In this document: positions 47,502 through 61,140 of the stretch, in pieces
How the letters are laid out: every line of letters starts with the position of its first letter
Numbering within the stretch: position 1 is the stretch's first letter
Source of the DNA: Rotaria socialis
Taxonomy: Eukaryota; Rotifera; Eurotatoria; Philodinida; Philodinidae
Direction of reading: 5' to 3'
Assembly: GCA_905331475.1 (NCBI GenBank)
Contig: CAJNYU010000015.1
Coordinates: forward strand, 1 to 64,000
DNA: 64,000 bases
Program-made: the position numbers and the translations under genes
The notes under the pieces: model-generated
Database searches by the model: none
Told to the model about the DNA's origin: nothing
Seen by the model: the letters and a program-made list of their open reading frames with translations, nothing else

Positions 47502-48182
47502 ATTTCTTATAGTCGATACTATAACTGTATACTACAATTATTTTCTTACATGCACGAGTGATTTGAGTTCACTGAGTTTGTCAGTTGATAATACAATGCT
47601 GGGATGAAAAATTTTCGGCTGAATTTTATGTTAATCTATTAGTTCGTACTCATAGATTGTGGTTAAGAGCTTTGTATATCATGGGAGATCAATTTTGAGT
47701 ATTAATTATCGGTAAGGAAGTTACTTTTGTCCCATGTGATCATTCTTTGTGATCTGTTCTATATTTGATTGATATCTGTTTTATAATGGTGAAGTAATTG
47801 TTGATTGTCAAATGTTCTTTATATTCTTGATAAATTTTGATATTTAGAAGTTATCAATTGCGCCCATGTGTGACAACTGGCATGAGTAAAGTCACTTTCA
47901 TTTTTAATCAGAGACACTAACAGCGTTTTCCGTGAAAATAAAGTTGCAACTCGTTTTTTTTTGTCATTGCGGATGCTAATAACTACTACTTGTGCGCAAT
48001 CATTGAAGTTCCAACGTGCATATTTACATCGTCGAATAGATGAGAAACAAATATATGGTAATTCAACAATCTGCTACAGCAATGAAATAGATCATAGATC
48101 CTAACACGGAATATCATCTCATTAGTTTAGGTTTCAGATCGATATTCTCACACATGAGTGAAAAAAGCGTCATCTAAGAGCC
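47502..48182. other. Intergenic, no gene seen
   Basis: Nothing recognised on either strand. Confidence 0.4.
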
Positions 48183-48190
48183 TACTGTGC

Positions 48191-48489
48191 CAGGGGCGGC
48201 GGAGCGTCATTAAGCTAGGTGAGACTCATAATGTTTTTTCTACCGTGGAATTTTATGAACTCATCAATCAGAAAATAAGTCTTCTTTTTACTGGACTGCA
48301 GTAAAAATAAAAATGGTCAGTATAAAAAAGATGATTGGAAAATACCAAAAAAGACTTTTTTTGCTCCTGTTTTGATGCAAGAATAAAAAATAAGAATATT
48401 CAGTACAAAGGTAAGTGAGGCTGAGCCTCATCTTATGAAACCTAGGTGAGGCTCAAGCCTCATGGGTCTCAATGGCTCCGCCGCCACTG
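48191..48489. mobile_element. 299-bp hAT-type MITE
   Basis: Ends CAGGGGCGGCGGAGC and GGCTCCGCCGCCACTG are inverted repeats with one mismatch (CAG-G/T-GGCGGCGGAGC). Flanks TACTGTGC (48183-48190) and TTCTGTGC (48490-48497) match at 7 of 8 positions, an aged 8-bp target duplication. The interior has repeated GTGAGGCTCA(A/T) words near the right end. No coding capacity. Confidence 0.82.
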
Positions 48490-48774
48490 TTCTGTGCTAT
48501 ATTTTTCGAATTTCAACTTATTAATTCAAATTTTTCGTGCTAGAGATGTCAACAGAAACAAGTGATAATTTGATTGATACCTATATTAAAAGAATTCATA
48601 GTCATAGAAATTATAATATTATAATTCCTCGCTTTCGATTGACCGCCAACGTACAGTGATTGCACTTTAGGTTAATGTTCTTGAATATCTAATTGATCAT
48701 GCATGAAAAAAGATGAAGTTTTTTATCTGATTAATACGCTAAACACCGGATGCGCACACAGTGGACTAGACGAA

Positions 48775-50424
48775 ATTAAATCCGATTCCATCGAATCGCA
48801 GATTTCAAAAGTTTCTGCTCCTATTACTCGATCGAAATATTAATGAAACAAATATTGAATACATTCATTCAATAGATCAACTGAAGCGAATCGTTAATAC
48901 TGTAAACATATTTATTGATTTAGACAAATGTGTCGATTTTCTTACGGAAATCAATGAGTTAAAAGTTCTTATGATAGTTTCGGATGTACTTGGTGAACGT
49001 TTAGTACCTTTCATTCATGATTTCTCACAAATAGAAGCAATCTATATCGTTAGTGACGATAAATTCAAATATGGACACCGATGGACAACTAATTGGTCTA
49101 AAGTGAAAGGAATTCTCACAAAAATTGATCGTATTTGTAAATCGTTGAAACAATATTCAAAGCAATGTAGTCAAGACTCAACTTCTATTAGTTTCATTTC
49201 GACGGACGAGACCGTAATGAACAAAAATTTGAACCAACTTGGGGCATCATTTATATATACACAATTGCTAAAGGAAATTCTTCTAGAACTAAACTATGCT
49301 GAACAGTCAATAAGAGAATTTACTGATTATTGTTGTGCAAAACAAGAAAACTATAGCTTAAATTTGACTGTTATTGAAGAATTTCAGCAAAACTATTCAC
49401 TTGAAACCGCTATCTGGTTGTATTCGAGTGCCTCCTTCATCTGTGAAATGGTCAATCACGCTCTTCGAACTCAAGAAGTAAACACTATACTTAAAATTGG
49501 ATTTTTTATTAGAGATCTGCATCAACAACTTGATCAATTACACTCTGAGCAGTTCGTCATATGAAGATTTCGAGAGACTCCAAAAATCAAAAGGTGATCT
49601 CATGCCTTTTAACAGCTTTTTGCCTGCAAGTCAAGATGTTGATGCTGCTTTCGCATTTGCCAAGAGCAATCAGTGCGCTAACCTTAGAATCGGAATTCTA
49701 TTCAAAATAACTATTGATATGTCGAACTCAATGACCCGATTCGCTGACATTAAGAATTTCACTCAAATTTACTGATGAACACGAAATACTTTTCTCGATA
49801 CACACTATATGTCGGATTGGTGACATTGAGCCATTTGACAACAGCAGTACACTATACCAAGCAAATCTTCAATTGACAAGAGACAATGATGAACTATTGT
49901 ATGCACTTACGGAGCGTATGAAAGATTAAATTCATGGATCAAATGCGTGGTGTCGTTTAGGAAGTCTATTGCTTAGACTCGGGCAGCCCAAAAAAGTTGA
50001 AGAAATATATAACGCACTACTCAATGCAGTACAGGACGATCAAGAAAAATCATTATTGTACAATCAACTAGGGCTTGTTAAGAATCATCACGGCGCAAAT
50101 GGAAAAGCGTTGTCATTTTTCAAAAAATCATGTGAAATTAAGCAGATATTGCTGCATTCAAATCATCCTGATTTAGCTACTCTATACAACAATATCGCTT
50201 CGAGTTACAATAGCATGGGAGATTATCACAATGCATTAGTATTTTACGAAAAATCACATGAAATCTATCAAAAAAACATTGCCTCCTAATCATTCTGATT
50301 TAGCTAATTCACATGGTAGTATCGGCTCAATCTATGAAAAAATAGGAAAGTACTCCGAAGCACTATCGTCTCACGAGAAATACCTTGAAATCTGTCTCTG
50401 TGAATCAGATGATAGCTCAAAATA
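48775..50424 (+). pseudogene. ART-TPR gene, broken (ADP-ribosyltransferase plus TPR)
   Basis: The order of pieces is that of the bdelloid ART-TPR family. An N-terminal domain (FLLLLLDRNINETNIEYIHS at about 48815, VLMIVSDVLGERLVPFIHDF, LRTQEVNTILKIGFFIRDLH) is followed by an ART region (DFERLQKSKGDLMPFNSFLP, then DEHEILFSIHTICRIGDIE with the E-x-E) and three TPRs (NHPDLATLYNNIASSYNSMG and neighbours). Breaks: the frame ends at HSEQFVI just where the Arg-containing segment should follow, so part of the ART domain is deleted; a frameshift at about 49770; TAA at 49927; another shift near 50280. The catalytic Ser loop reads FLPASQD instead of an STS-type motif. No upstream start codon is evident. 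It is non-functional as an enzyme. Confidence 0.8.
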
Positions 50425-51713
50425 GTTTTTTTTATCACTGCTTAGTTGGATAGAATTTCAAAAATTTGAAACGCAATATTTGGATGTATGAAATATCTTC
50501 AGATAATGTCAAAAATGATTAACGTGATGATCTCACTATGTTTGAGTTCGTTCAAGATAATTCAAGTTAGCGATTAGATATTGTCGTGAACGTTGCTAGC
50601 ATCGATCCTTCAACTTATTGGCTCTAAATCCAAACAAAGAAAACTTCCTTTTTTTTCAGTAATCCCGAAGGCTAAAACATGTTTGAATGGAAGGTTGGCT
50701 ATCGCTGTTTTGTTTTTCTGTCAACACTAGAGATAAATAAATATGCGCACTACAAAATAAAACTGGCATCATGGCGAGAAAAATTATCTTCGTCGTTTAG
50801 CCTAGATTGCTGTTAGCAAATACACAAAAGAGCACGAAAGATTATCGGAGCCCCACATGCAAAGTCAACTCTTCTTTTATAGGCAGAAACTGAGCTATTG
50901 ATTAATCAGCACTAACGTATATATTCTATTTCTCAGTTTATTTGTATATTGCGAACTACTAATCAATAAATAAGAAGAAGAAGCAGCTTTAATACACTAA
51001 TCCTGAATATTCTATCCAACTTGTTGATTCTCCATAAGGAATTATCTGAATTTTAGGCCATCGGCGGAAATTCGTCAACTCTAGAGTATCGTTCGGTACC
51101 GACATTAAATTTCATCAATGAGCCGAGAAGAAAGTGAACATTCTAAAAAATGAAATCGACTGGATGTGCAGTTGACTGTTAGATGTGTGCAAATATTGAA
51201 ACCATTATCATCTACAACAATCAAACAACCACATGTATTACTTTCGATCGAGGTACAGTTGAGTTGTATCATATACTCTACACTATAAACTTTGACACTG
51301 AATAAAATTTGAGGTGGGTGTGAGCGTGCATGTGTATTCCTCACGTACATGCACGCACCCGCCCACACGCATATTGAACTTTTTCTTGCCATTAAATTCG
51401 CTTTTGAAAAATTTCTTTAGATTTTTATTGGCCAAAATATTTCATCAATTAAAACGATTATAGAAATCAAAACAAAGAAGTAGTAGTTTTCGTCAATTCG
51501 AAACTATTCTTTTTATTCAACAAGAATTAGAGGAGTGACCAGTCGATGGACTGACTTCTAAGAGAAAACCATGGACTGGTTTTCTTCGCTCCGGTTCATT
51601 GAGACCATTGATCGGTTCTTATTACATCGATTTAAATCATTGTTTGCATCATTGGAAACGGCATTTTTTGATGAAACATGCCAAAATATTATGAGAATGT
51701 AATGTTTTATATT
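50425..51713. other. Intergenic, no gene seen
   Basis: A GTGGGTGTGAGCGTGCATGT stretch and its partial inverse CATGCACGCACCCGCCCACA (51313-51370) form a weak foldback. Otherwise unremarkable. Confidence 0.4.
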
Positions 51714-51781
51714 TTTATTTTTTAAGTCTGTAGGACAGAAGGTTACTATTCTTGATTAGTACACAATAAAAATCATAAAAC

Positions 51782-52596
51782 TTAGTGAGCGCAGTGTAAA
51801 CATAAAATACCCATTTGAGTTTGACGAAATCCGTCTCCAGTATTAATAATACGATGACATTTCGCACAGACGAAACAATCGGCGTGAAATTGTTTTCCTT
51901 GAAAAGTTGAATATGCACCAATTATAGGTTTTAAACACCTTGAACACCGCCGTGCAAAATGTTCTTTGTAACATTGAGCACAACAAGGCTTTGAATTATG
52001 TGTCTGAAATTGAATTTCATCCATAACTTTACCACATTGACCACAACAAAAACAATCTGGATGATATTCTCTTCCATCATAAACTATTGATCTTCCTACA
52101 GATATTGCTTGTAAGCATTTAGCACAACGTGCTGCAACATACTTGTCATAACATTGAATGCAATAAGGGTTCGAATTGTGTGTCGGAAATTCCGCATCGC
52201 CCATTGCTTTACTACACTGAGTACATCGAAAGCAGCCCAGATGATATTTTTTTCCACGGTAACTCGTATATTTTTCATTTGAAATTGGTCTGTGACATTC
52301 TGTGCATTTTGGTGAAAAATATGTAGTATAACATTCAATACAACAAGGCTTTGAATTTTCTACATAAAATTCTGAATCAGCTATAATTTTATCACATTGA
52401 GCACAGCGAAAACAATCTGGATGGTAATTTTTTCCACGGTAACTTTTATATCTTTCGGTTGCAATTGGTCTGCGACATTCTGTGCATTTTAGTGCAAAAC
52501 GTGCATTGTAACATTCATTACAACAAGGCTTTGAGTCTTCTGTATGATATGCTGAATCAGTTATACATTTACCACATTTACCACAAAGCAAACGAT
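51782..52596 (-). CDS. Multi-LIM-domain protein, 5'-incomplete
   Basis: A 269-aa frame with four complete LIM domains at about residues 36-88, 96-147, 156-207 and 216-267 (C-x2-C...H-x2-C-x2-C-x2-C...C-x2-C pattern, e.g. CTECRRPIA, YHPDCFRCAQC, CCIECY), preceded by only the second zinc module of another (LCGKCGKC...CCNEC). LIM1 and LIM2 are close tandem copies (KCTEC.RPI..E.Y.SYRGK.YH). There is no in-frame ATG before the first module; an acceptor CGTACAG ends at 52597, so at least one upstream exon is required, yet I cannot find it up to 53.28 kb. Paxillin/LIMPET/FHL-like scaffold proteins have such arrays and act at adhesions, actin or in the nucleus. AATAAA on minus lies at 51714-51719. 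Confidence 0.8.
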
Positions 52597-52599
52597 CTG

Positions 52600-53279
52600 T
52601 ACGAACATAAGATATATTAGGTCAGGATTCAAGTATTTCCTTAATAGATTCGCTTCTAACAACTTTCCAAGTCTATAACTTTTCAGCTTCCTGCAATACT
52701 TCGATTGATGAGAAAACCTGTATTACTCCCCGATTCATCAGTTTGTTTATATAAACTAGAGATTCTTTTATTCCTTTCATTACTGTACATGGACAAATCG
52801 TGTATATAGGTCATGGAAAATTATTTTTCGTTTGCTACCAATGTATAAGTGAAGGATAAATTATTTTGCCTTCTTCTCTATGTAACCACCCAATGATTTT
52901 TTTTCCTTTTGGTAGTTCAAGGCTAAAAAAGATAGTTTACTTCCGCTCTTTGTAAAATCATGTAACAACAATTTCTCATTCGGTCCGCTTTTCGTGTATC
53001 AGATATTTTCTTATGGAATTGAAATAGCATCAAAAGGTGTCACTAAAAGCGTCAAGATTGAGTCCTTTTTGAACATTCGTTTACACTCGAATATACTATT
53101 CACATTGTCTCCACGTTTACTTTTATTTGTTTCGATTTTTTTCTCAAATGGTACAAGACGAACGCAATATACCCACAGCGGGATATAATTATGGGTGATC
53201 TTGTAAAGCAACTGTATTAAAAGTTTTTTAGTTTTTCAGTTCGTGAATTGGTCCTAGTAGGATATCATCAATAGAAAGG
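52600..53279. other. Stretch expected to hold LIM 5' exons; none found
   Basis: No minus-strand exon with the missing first LIM half-domain is visible. Frames of 64-66 codons here are not convincing. Confidence 0.35.
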
Positions 53280-54188
53280 TTAGCTGACTGAAAGAAGGAA
53301 TATAAAAACTGTCAAAAGCATTATACTTGCTATTTTTGTTGTCATGTTCTTGGGCAAGCGTTGAGGAAGTGTCATTTGTGTTGCCATCGTTGATTCTGGT
53401 AAAGAAGATTTATTTGATCTATGGATGGCAGAAGATGATTTTGGCTCATTCGGTTTGGAAAGTGGTGGTTTAACAAGAACAATTGGTGGAGTAATTTCTT
53501 TTAATTGAATAATATGCAGTTCCGCTGATGGATTTAATTGGCTCATCACTTCGAAATAGGAGCCTGGCATAAGAATGATTTCTTTTTCAGTATTATTGTA
53601 ATATGAATGTTTTGCAATAGATTTTCCATTGATACATTCAATTGAAAAAAGCGTACGTTGTCCATGCTTACCCAAAAATTGATCTGACTCAAGGATTTCC
53701 ACATGAGTAGTACACGAACTTACTCCCCACCAAGCAAATTTTGTACCAATTTTGTATTTTGAACTTAAATCGGCACCTCGAACGCCTCGCCACACAATTC
53801 CACTGTGCGACGGTAGTTTGTAGAGAGCCGTCAGAAATAATTTAAGGAATAAAAACCATGGTTCCAATATTTCACGTTTTTCAGCACGTAACGATTGATT
53901 AAGTAACAAATACAAACTTGATTCACCATCAAATTGCATTGTATACAAATAAATCGAAGCTGCTTCTTGCTGAGTTAACCCATCAGCTGGATTTTGACAA
54001 TTGTGTACTGCAACATAAACATAATCTTCAATTTCATTAAAAAACTGAGAGACCGGTTGAATCGCTTGTGTAAGTGTAACAAGTGGTTTATTTTGATAGC
54101 CTTTGATCGGTGACAAAAGATGATCTACAGGTTCATTGCAAAGATCAGTAAAACGAGATGTGTTAGTAGATTGCATTGATTTAGCCAT
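53280..54188 (-). CDS. NAD(P)+:arginine ADP-ribosyltransferase, tail-anchored
   Basis: An intronless 302-aa frame. The R-S-E triad of arginine-specific ARTs is complete: Arg 134 in GIVWRGVRG, Ser 157/158 in WWGVSSCTT, and the ExE motif as EKE (Glu 201 and 203) in NNTEKEIILMPGSYFEV. It therefore should transfer ADP-ribose from NAD+ to arginine on target proteins. There is no signal peptide; a C-terminal hydrophobic segment (IASIMLLTVFIFLLSV, last ~18 residues) implies a tail anchor or GPI-type signal. Such genes are strongly expanded in bdelloids. The broken ART-TPR gene lies 3 kb away on the other strand. Confidence 0.9.
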   Translation of the reverse strand: MAKSMQSTNTSRFTDLCNEPVDHLLSPIKGYQNKPLVTLTQAIQPVSQFFNEIEDYVYVAVHNCQNPADGLTQQEAASIYLYTMQFDGESSLYLLLNQSLRAEKREILEPWFLFLKLFLTALYKLPSHSGIVWRGVRGADLSSKYKIGTKFAWWGVSSCTTHVEILESDQFLGKHGQRTLFSIECINGKSIAKHSYYNNTEKEIILMPGSYFEVMSQLNPSAELHIIQLKEITPPIVLVKPPLSKPNEPKSSSAIHRSNKSSLPESTMATQMTLPQRLPKNMTTKIASIMLLTVFIFLLSVS

Positions 54189-56064
54189 CTGATGTATCTG
54201 AATTCACAACAGCGAAAGAGAAAACGTCAAAAACCTTGAAAGAGACATAATACCTTATGGATAGAGTTGAAGCAAAAAATACAAAGAGAAAAATATTATA
54301 GTGTGAGATAATTAAATGAAAGATGAAAGAAAATTTTCTAGATGTCTATGAACGTCTATAAAGCAAATAACGTCACCGATTTACGTGGCGAAATCGATTA
54401 AGTCAGATAAAATTGATTATGGGTATCAGTTTCAAATCTCTCTTTCGTATTTTTAATGTTCAGATGATTCTGAAGCTATGAAATTACATTCATGTCATAA
54501 AAATAGTTTATTTTGCTTTTCAATCGATCTAATAACTTACTCACTACTTCCTAGAAGTTAAAGCTAAAATGTTCTGGGGAATATAGATATTACGCTGTTG
54601 TTGTTGGTTACAACTGTTTTACTTCGGACTCATTTGTTTATTTCACTAGAATGATTCATTTACTATACAGTATGGTAATGCTTTTTTGTTCCGTTTCTGT
54701 TTGCTTTGCATCCTTTTTTTCGTTCTTTTTAATTATAAAAACGTGACATCTATTGAGAAATTCACGGGAAGTGGGAATCACGATTACTCTCACTCAGAAG
54801 CGAAAAACCTTGAGGCTATTACCGTTTCAAAAGAAAAGATACTCCCATACTTTTTAAATAACTTTTGGTAGGAAGAAGATACAAAGCTGCAGTTTCCACG
54901 AACGAAAACAGCCGATTTTGGGGTATCTAAATGCACAATGATTTTCCCAGAGGCTGAGATTTCCATTAGATATTTAATTTAAAGGATATCAATCGATAGC
55001 CTACATTTGTATCTTTCGAAGAAAACAAACGTGGCATTCTCGTGAAAAAATACAAGTCGTTCGCCCTGAAGTGACGGTTATCTAAATTTTTAAGCGGCAA
55101 ATTCTACTTTCACCAGCCGACAGAGATAGCCATCTCATTGAAAAATAGATTTTCGACCTTGCTGAATATAATAGTGGCATCATTTTTACTGTTATATAGG
55201 CTAGCGAACATACTGCCAGGATGTGAGTGCTGGGTAGGGATGGCACTTCACGTTAATTTAATGTTACGTTATTCGCGTTAACACTTGATTCACTAAAAAT
55301 TAAGCGATTGAGTGGCTTTTACGAAAAACATGCGATTTTAGAATGTATAAAATAGCGATCATAGCTGTACAAAAGTGTCCACTTTATTTTAGTGTCCCGA
55401 GAACCAACCTACACATCTAACCGCTTTTCTCAAGTTTATTTTATAATTCATCACAAGTCTACCCAGTTCGATAACCACAAGAGTGCTAGTCTAAAATATC
55501 ATTTAATTTTATGGAAATATTCGGACAATAAGAAAGATGTGTAGTACTCTGTAAAAGTCTGAAAAACAACAGGTTTTCATTTGAAAATTCATTAAGTTTC
55601 GATTTGCATTCTTTGAAACTAGGTCTATTCGATGTAGACTCTTTTCCTCTATCACTTTCAATACACCAAACATACGAAATAATATTTCCTATACATGAGA
55701 ATAATTTTCAGTGTCACTGTACTTCATAAAACCATACAATGCACTTAGGAGATAGCTGTGGTACTTAGGCATACACCTTTTCCTCCTTGGAAAATTGTCA
55801 TAAAATTATTTATCAATCAATAATTAACTTTCTTTTTCTCTCCATTAATACATTCAAGCTAATCGGAATATATACATATCGATATTTCTTTTCCGTTAAA
55901 GAGCACCCTCTCTCGTTACTAATCCTATCGGTTGATTACAACGAACCAATAATAAATTAATAATTGCTTCATATGTCGTCATATTCAATTTTCCTATTTA
56001 ATATTTTGAATTTTATCTGATTAAATCAATTACAACAAAAAAAAGAAACTTCTTCTATCTAGAT
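54189..56064. other. 1.9-kb intergenic stretch
   Basis: No gene recognised. A 61-codon frame near 54686 looks like chance. Confidence 0.45.
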
Positions 56065-57954
<1,890 letters not shown>

Positions 57955-58065
57955 TCGCGAATTTTCTATAACTGATTTTTAATTTAACAATTATATCGTA
58001 CAACGAAGAGATCTTCTCAAATTTAGGCAATACAGAAATAAGAATTCGATAAATCAATATGAATA

Positions 58066-59064
58066 TCATATTGGTACTGGTTTTATTCTGGAATAATTAA
58101 ATTTCCTAGGTAGTAGAATTTTCCTAGTAGATGAAAATCTCAAATTGCAGCATCGTTTGTTACGTCGAAAACATAGCAAGCCCAGAATAATCAAAGTTAT
58201 AATTAATAGAAAACAATAAAGAATCACTCGAGGCTTTCTTCGCCATGTATGATAAATTTGCAGAATTATTCGAGCATCTCGTCCATGCCATGAATTACCC
58301 GGCGTATGCCAAGTATATATAGATGAATAAACATTTTCATCAATAATACGAATTATTGATTGATGAGATATTTGATTGAAATAAAATTCATTTACAGAAA
58401 GATATAGCGGACCTGCACTAAGCATAACCGTAAGATAATCAACCAAAAAATCACGATTAAAATGTGGAAGACGTGAAACAAGAATTTTAAATAATGGATG
58501 ACCCTTGGTTGTTATCATAAAACCATTCGAAATACCAATCGGACTTGTACGAGGAAATGCAGCCGTATGATTCACTTCTGGATCCATAGCTTCCAATACA
58601 TCTAATAAACTATCAAACGACCGTCTACATCCATTGTCCATATCAATATAAATACCGCCCATACGATATAAAACTAAATAGCGAAAAGCATCAACACGTT
58701 GTATATTCAGCGGATACTTGAGAAATGTATGTCGATATAAATATGGATATTCCTGACGAACAAAGTCATGCATATCATCATCGGTCCAAATAAGATATTT
58801 GAATCGATGTGCATTCGATTTGCGAACGGATTCGACAGTTGCATTCCAATAGACGGGCACGTCAGTTGTCTTCCATGTTTGATGAATAATTCGAGGAATA
58901 CGATGAAGTTGTTTATGATTTGAATATTTTTCGTTTGTGTATTCATATATATCTGATTCCGTGAGAAAAACTCGTTGAGAACGACGGCGAAAAACGATAA
59001 TATAAATTAGAAAACAAACCAATACTCCGCAGAAAACTCTTTGTAAGTAAATTCGCCATTGCAT
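58066..59064 (-). CDS. OCH1/SUR1-like glycosyltransferase (sugar-binding DXD)
   Basis: An intronless 332-aa frame. An N-terminal anchor (about residues 9-25) is followed by RIPRIIHQTWKTTDVP, YLIWTDDDMHDFV, NIQRVDAFRYLVLYRMGGIY and the metal-binding DMD (residues 141-143) in IDMDNG; near the end are PGNSWHGRDARI and a second membrane segment (VILYCFLLIITLIILGLLC). These are the landmarks of the glycosyltransferase sugar-binding DXD family, and the SWHG element plus two membrane segments most resemble fungal mannosyl-inositol-phosphorylceramide synthases (Sur1/Csh1). Predicted Golgi type; substrate uncertain. A fungal-type gene without introns in a bdelloid-like genome is a transfer candidate. 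Its first exon region is duplicated at 62.6-63.3 kb. Confidence 0.85.
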   Translation of the reverse strand: MQWRIYLQRVFCGVLVCFLIYIIVFRRRSQRVFLTESDIYEYTNEKYSNHKQLHRIPRIIHQTWKTTDVPVYWNATVESVRKSNAHRFKYLIWTDDDMHDFVRQEYPYLYRHTFLKYPLNIQRVDAFRYLVLYRMGGIYIDMDNGCRRSFDSLLDVLEAMDPEVNHTAAFPRTSPIGISNGFMITTKGHPLFKILVSRLPHFNRDFLVDYLTVMLSAGPLYLSVNEFYFNQISHQSIIRIIDENVYSSIYTWHTPGNSWHGRDARIILQIYHTWRRKPRVILYCFLLIITLIILGLLCFRRNKRCCNLRFSSTRKILLPRKFNYSRIKPVPI

Positions 59065-59863
59065 TGCATATATACAAGAAAAGAAATAAAATTATGTATT
59101 TAAATATTTATTTTTAGTTTCCATGTTGACATGTATTTTTTTAGTACAAAAGCGAAAAAAAATTATTTCTTGATTTTCATCGGAATAAACATGTTAATTC
59201 TATATTAATGAGTTGCATTGTACTTGGAATATTGCGGTAGTAAATACACAAATCGAGCTTTTTTTCTTCTGTGTTTAAAATAAGATTAATTCTCACAGTA
59301 TAATAAAACACCAAGGGTCGCTTAGCTACTACATTATATTTGTGTTTCATGCTTCAATCAGCGCCGTTATGTGAATAAATGTTCTCTTTCTTTCGGTGTA
59401 CAAAGCTTCGCTTGAATAAATTTTCTTTATTTTTCTGTGTAGTCGAATAGGAAACAAAAAAATTCTTTTCAGAAGTAAAAATGTCAAAGTTTTTCTTTTC
59501 AAAAGCAAAGATACTCATGCTGACATTCAGTCGTTTATTTGATTGATAAGGACGTTTAACTTCCTACAACATGTCTGGATTTTTACCATCTAAAATAAAC
59601 TATTTTCTACGACGCTACTTATCTTACTAGGTACGTGTGTTCTCTTGATTTAAAATGATATATAATATAAGTGCCACGTGAAAACAGAAGGGAAAATATT
59701 GATCAAGATAAAACTGGTATCGGATTTCCAAACCCTTCCGATAAAAAAACCTATTAGTATATAAGAGAATGGTTTCAATTCTGAAATTTTTTTTCGAAGA
59801 TGAAACGACGAGACTTGTCTATTCAGTTAGATTAAATAAAAGAAAAAGAATCCCATCGAAATT
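58945..59863. repeat. Segmental duplication, copy 1 (SUR1-like 5' region)
   Basis: The sequence matches 62574-63316 in the same orientation. It includes the first ~40 codons of the SUR1-like gene and its upstream flank (e.g. GTGTTCTCTTGATTTAAAAT, GAAAATATTGATCAA, CTGGTATCGGATTTCC, GTATATAAGAGAATGGTTT). Copy 1 has about 190 bp (about 59428-59620) not present in copy 2. Confidence 0.88.
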
Positions 59864-61140
59864 TCAATGCCGGAAAACTTTTTTCGAATCAAATTAGTCA
59901 TTTCTATTTGAATGAAAACTAGAAGAAACCATGATTTGATAAATTCGCCTAAAACATCAACACCGTTTAAGAATAGTTTACAAGTTAGATTCATTGTTTA
60001 AAACTTTTTACTGCCATGGACATCAAATGGAAGCAAAATAAAAGAAAATCACGAGATATATAATTATTCATGATCATTTATTTTTACATACGCCTATAAA
60101 AATATTCAATCTACATTATACTTAAAGTAACTGACATCGATTGGATGTCACTATTCTCTCTTGGACTAAACTCGATAGGAATATATCAAATGTATGAAAT
60201 TTCACAAATATCCAAAACAAAATATGTTTAACGTCTAAATGATCGTTGTAGATTTAAAACACACTGAATTAACATTATATTCACGGAGATATGTTATTTG
60301 AAAAAATACTGCAATTTATAATACTTCTCTTCTACTCGTTTTCTTTCTTAGCATGGTAAAAATGTCAGTCGCAAACTAGCTTTAAATCATATATTTAAAT
60401 TACATTTTTATAGGATCATGAGAAAATAGCGTCAGTCATGTTTTTTTCTTCATATTGTGAGCTGTAAAAAAAGGAAAACAATAAAACGAGTGGGTCTCAA
60501 AATGAGGTTATATACGACAAAAATCCATACTCAAAATCTATCGAAAAGTTGATAGTCAAATATATTAAAAAGCAGCGTCTAAGTGAGATAAGGCTACTAA
60601 CGATTTCACAAGTATCACTGGACATATAACTGGTAATGAGTATTTTTATACGATGAGAATAGTAGTAAATTGAAAAAAACGAATCTGCAAAAATTCTATC
60701 ATTACTATGATTCATGTACAAATATCTAACGTTAAGATGTACTATATTGCAAGAAGATCTAAACCAAATTTTAACTTGAAAAAAATATTTACGCAAGAAA
60801 AGGAGCCAATGTTCAATATAGCGCTGAAATCGGAGGGCTTCATTATTTCTAACACTTCTTTTTTGATTATTTATGTTGATACCTACTACATAATAAACTA
60901 TGCTAGAAAAACGCATGTGCTTTGCGTCCCAGCGCATTGATAGATTTATGCGCTGCTTGCATATTCTTATCTAAACGGTAAAAAACGCTCACAGCCATCG
61001 TAGCATTGAATAGAAATATTTACATATTGCAGGAGCCAAAGCAAATATTTACTTGATATTCGAAATTATATTATTAATAACTTACGGGTATGCGTATGAG
61101 GTGTGCTTGTAGATGTAACTCTTGTGTTCATCCACCAATA
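59864..61140. other. Intergenic, no gene seen
   Basis: Frames up to 146 codons on the minus strand near 60497-60937 lack coding character (runs of F/I/Y/S, no recognisable motif) and overlap a similar plus-strand frame. Confidence 0.4.

Noticed and set aside
60497..60940. 146-codon minus frame and 77-codon plus frame
   Set aside because: They overlap each other, lack motifs and have AT-driven composition.
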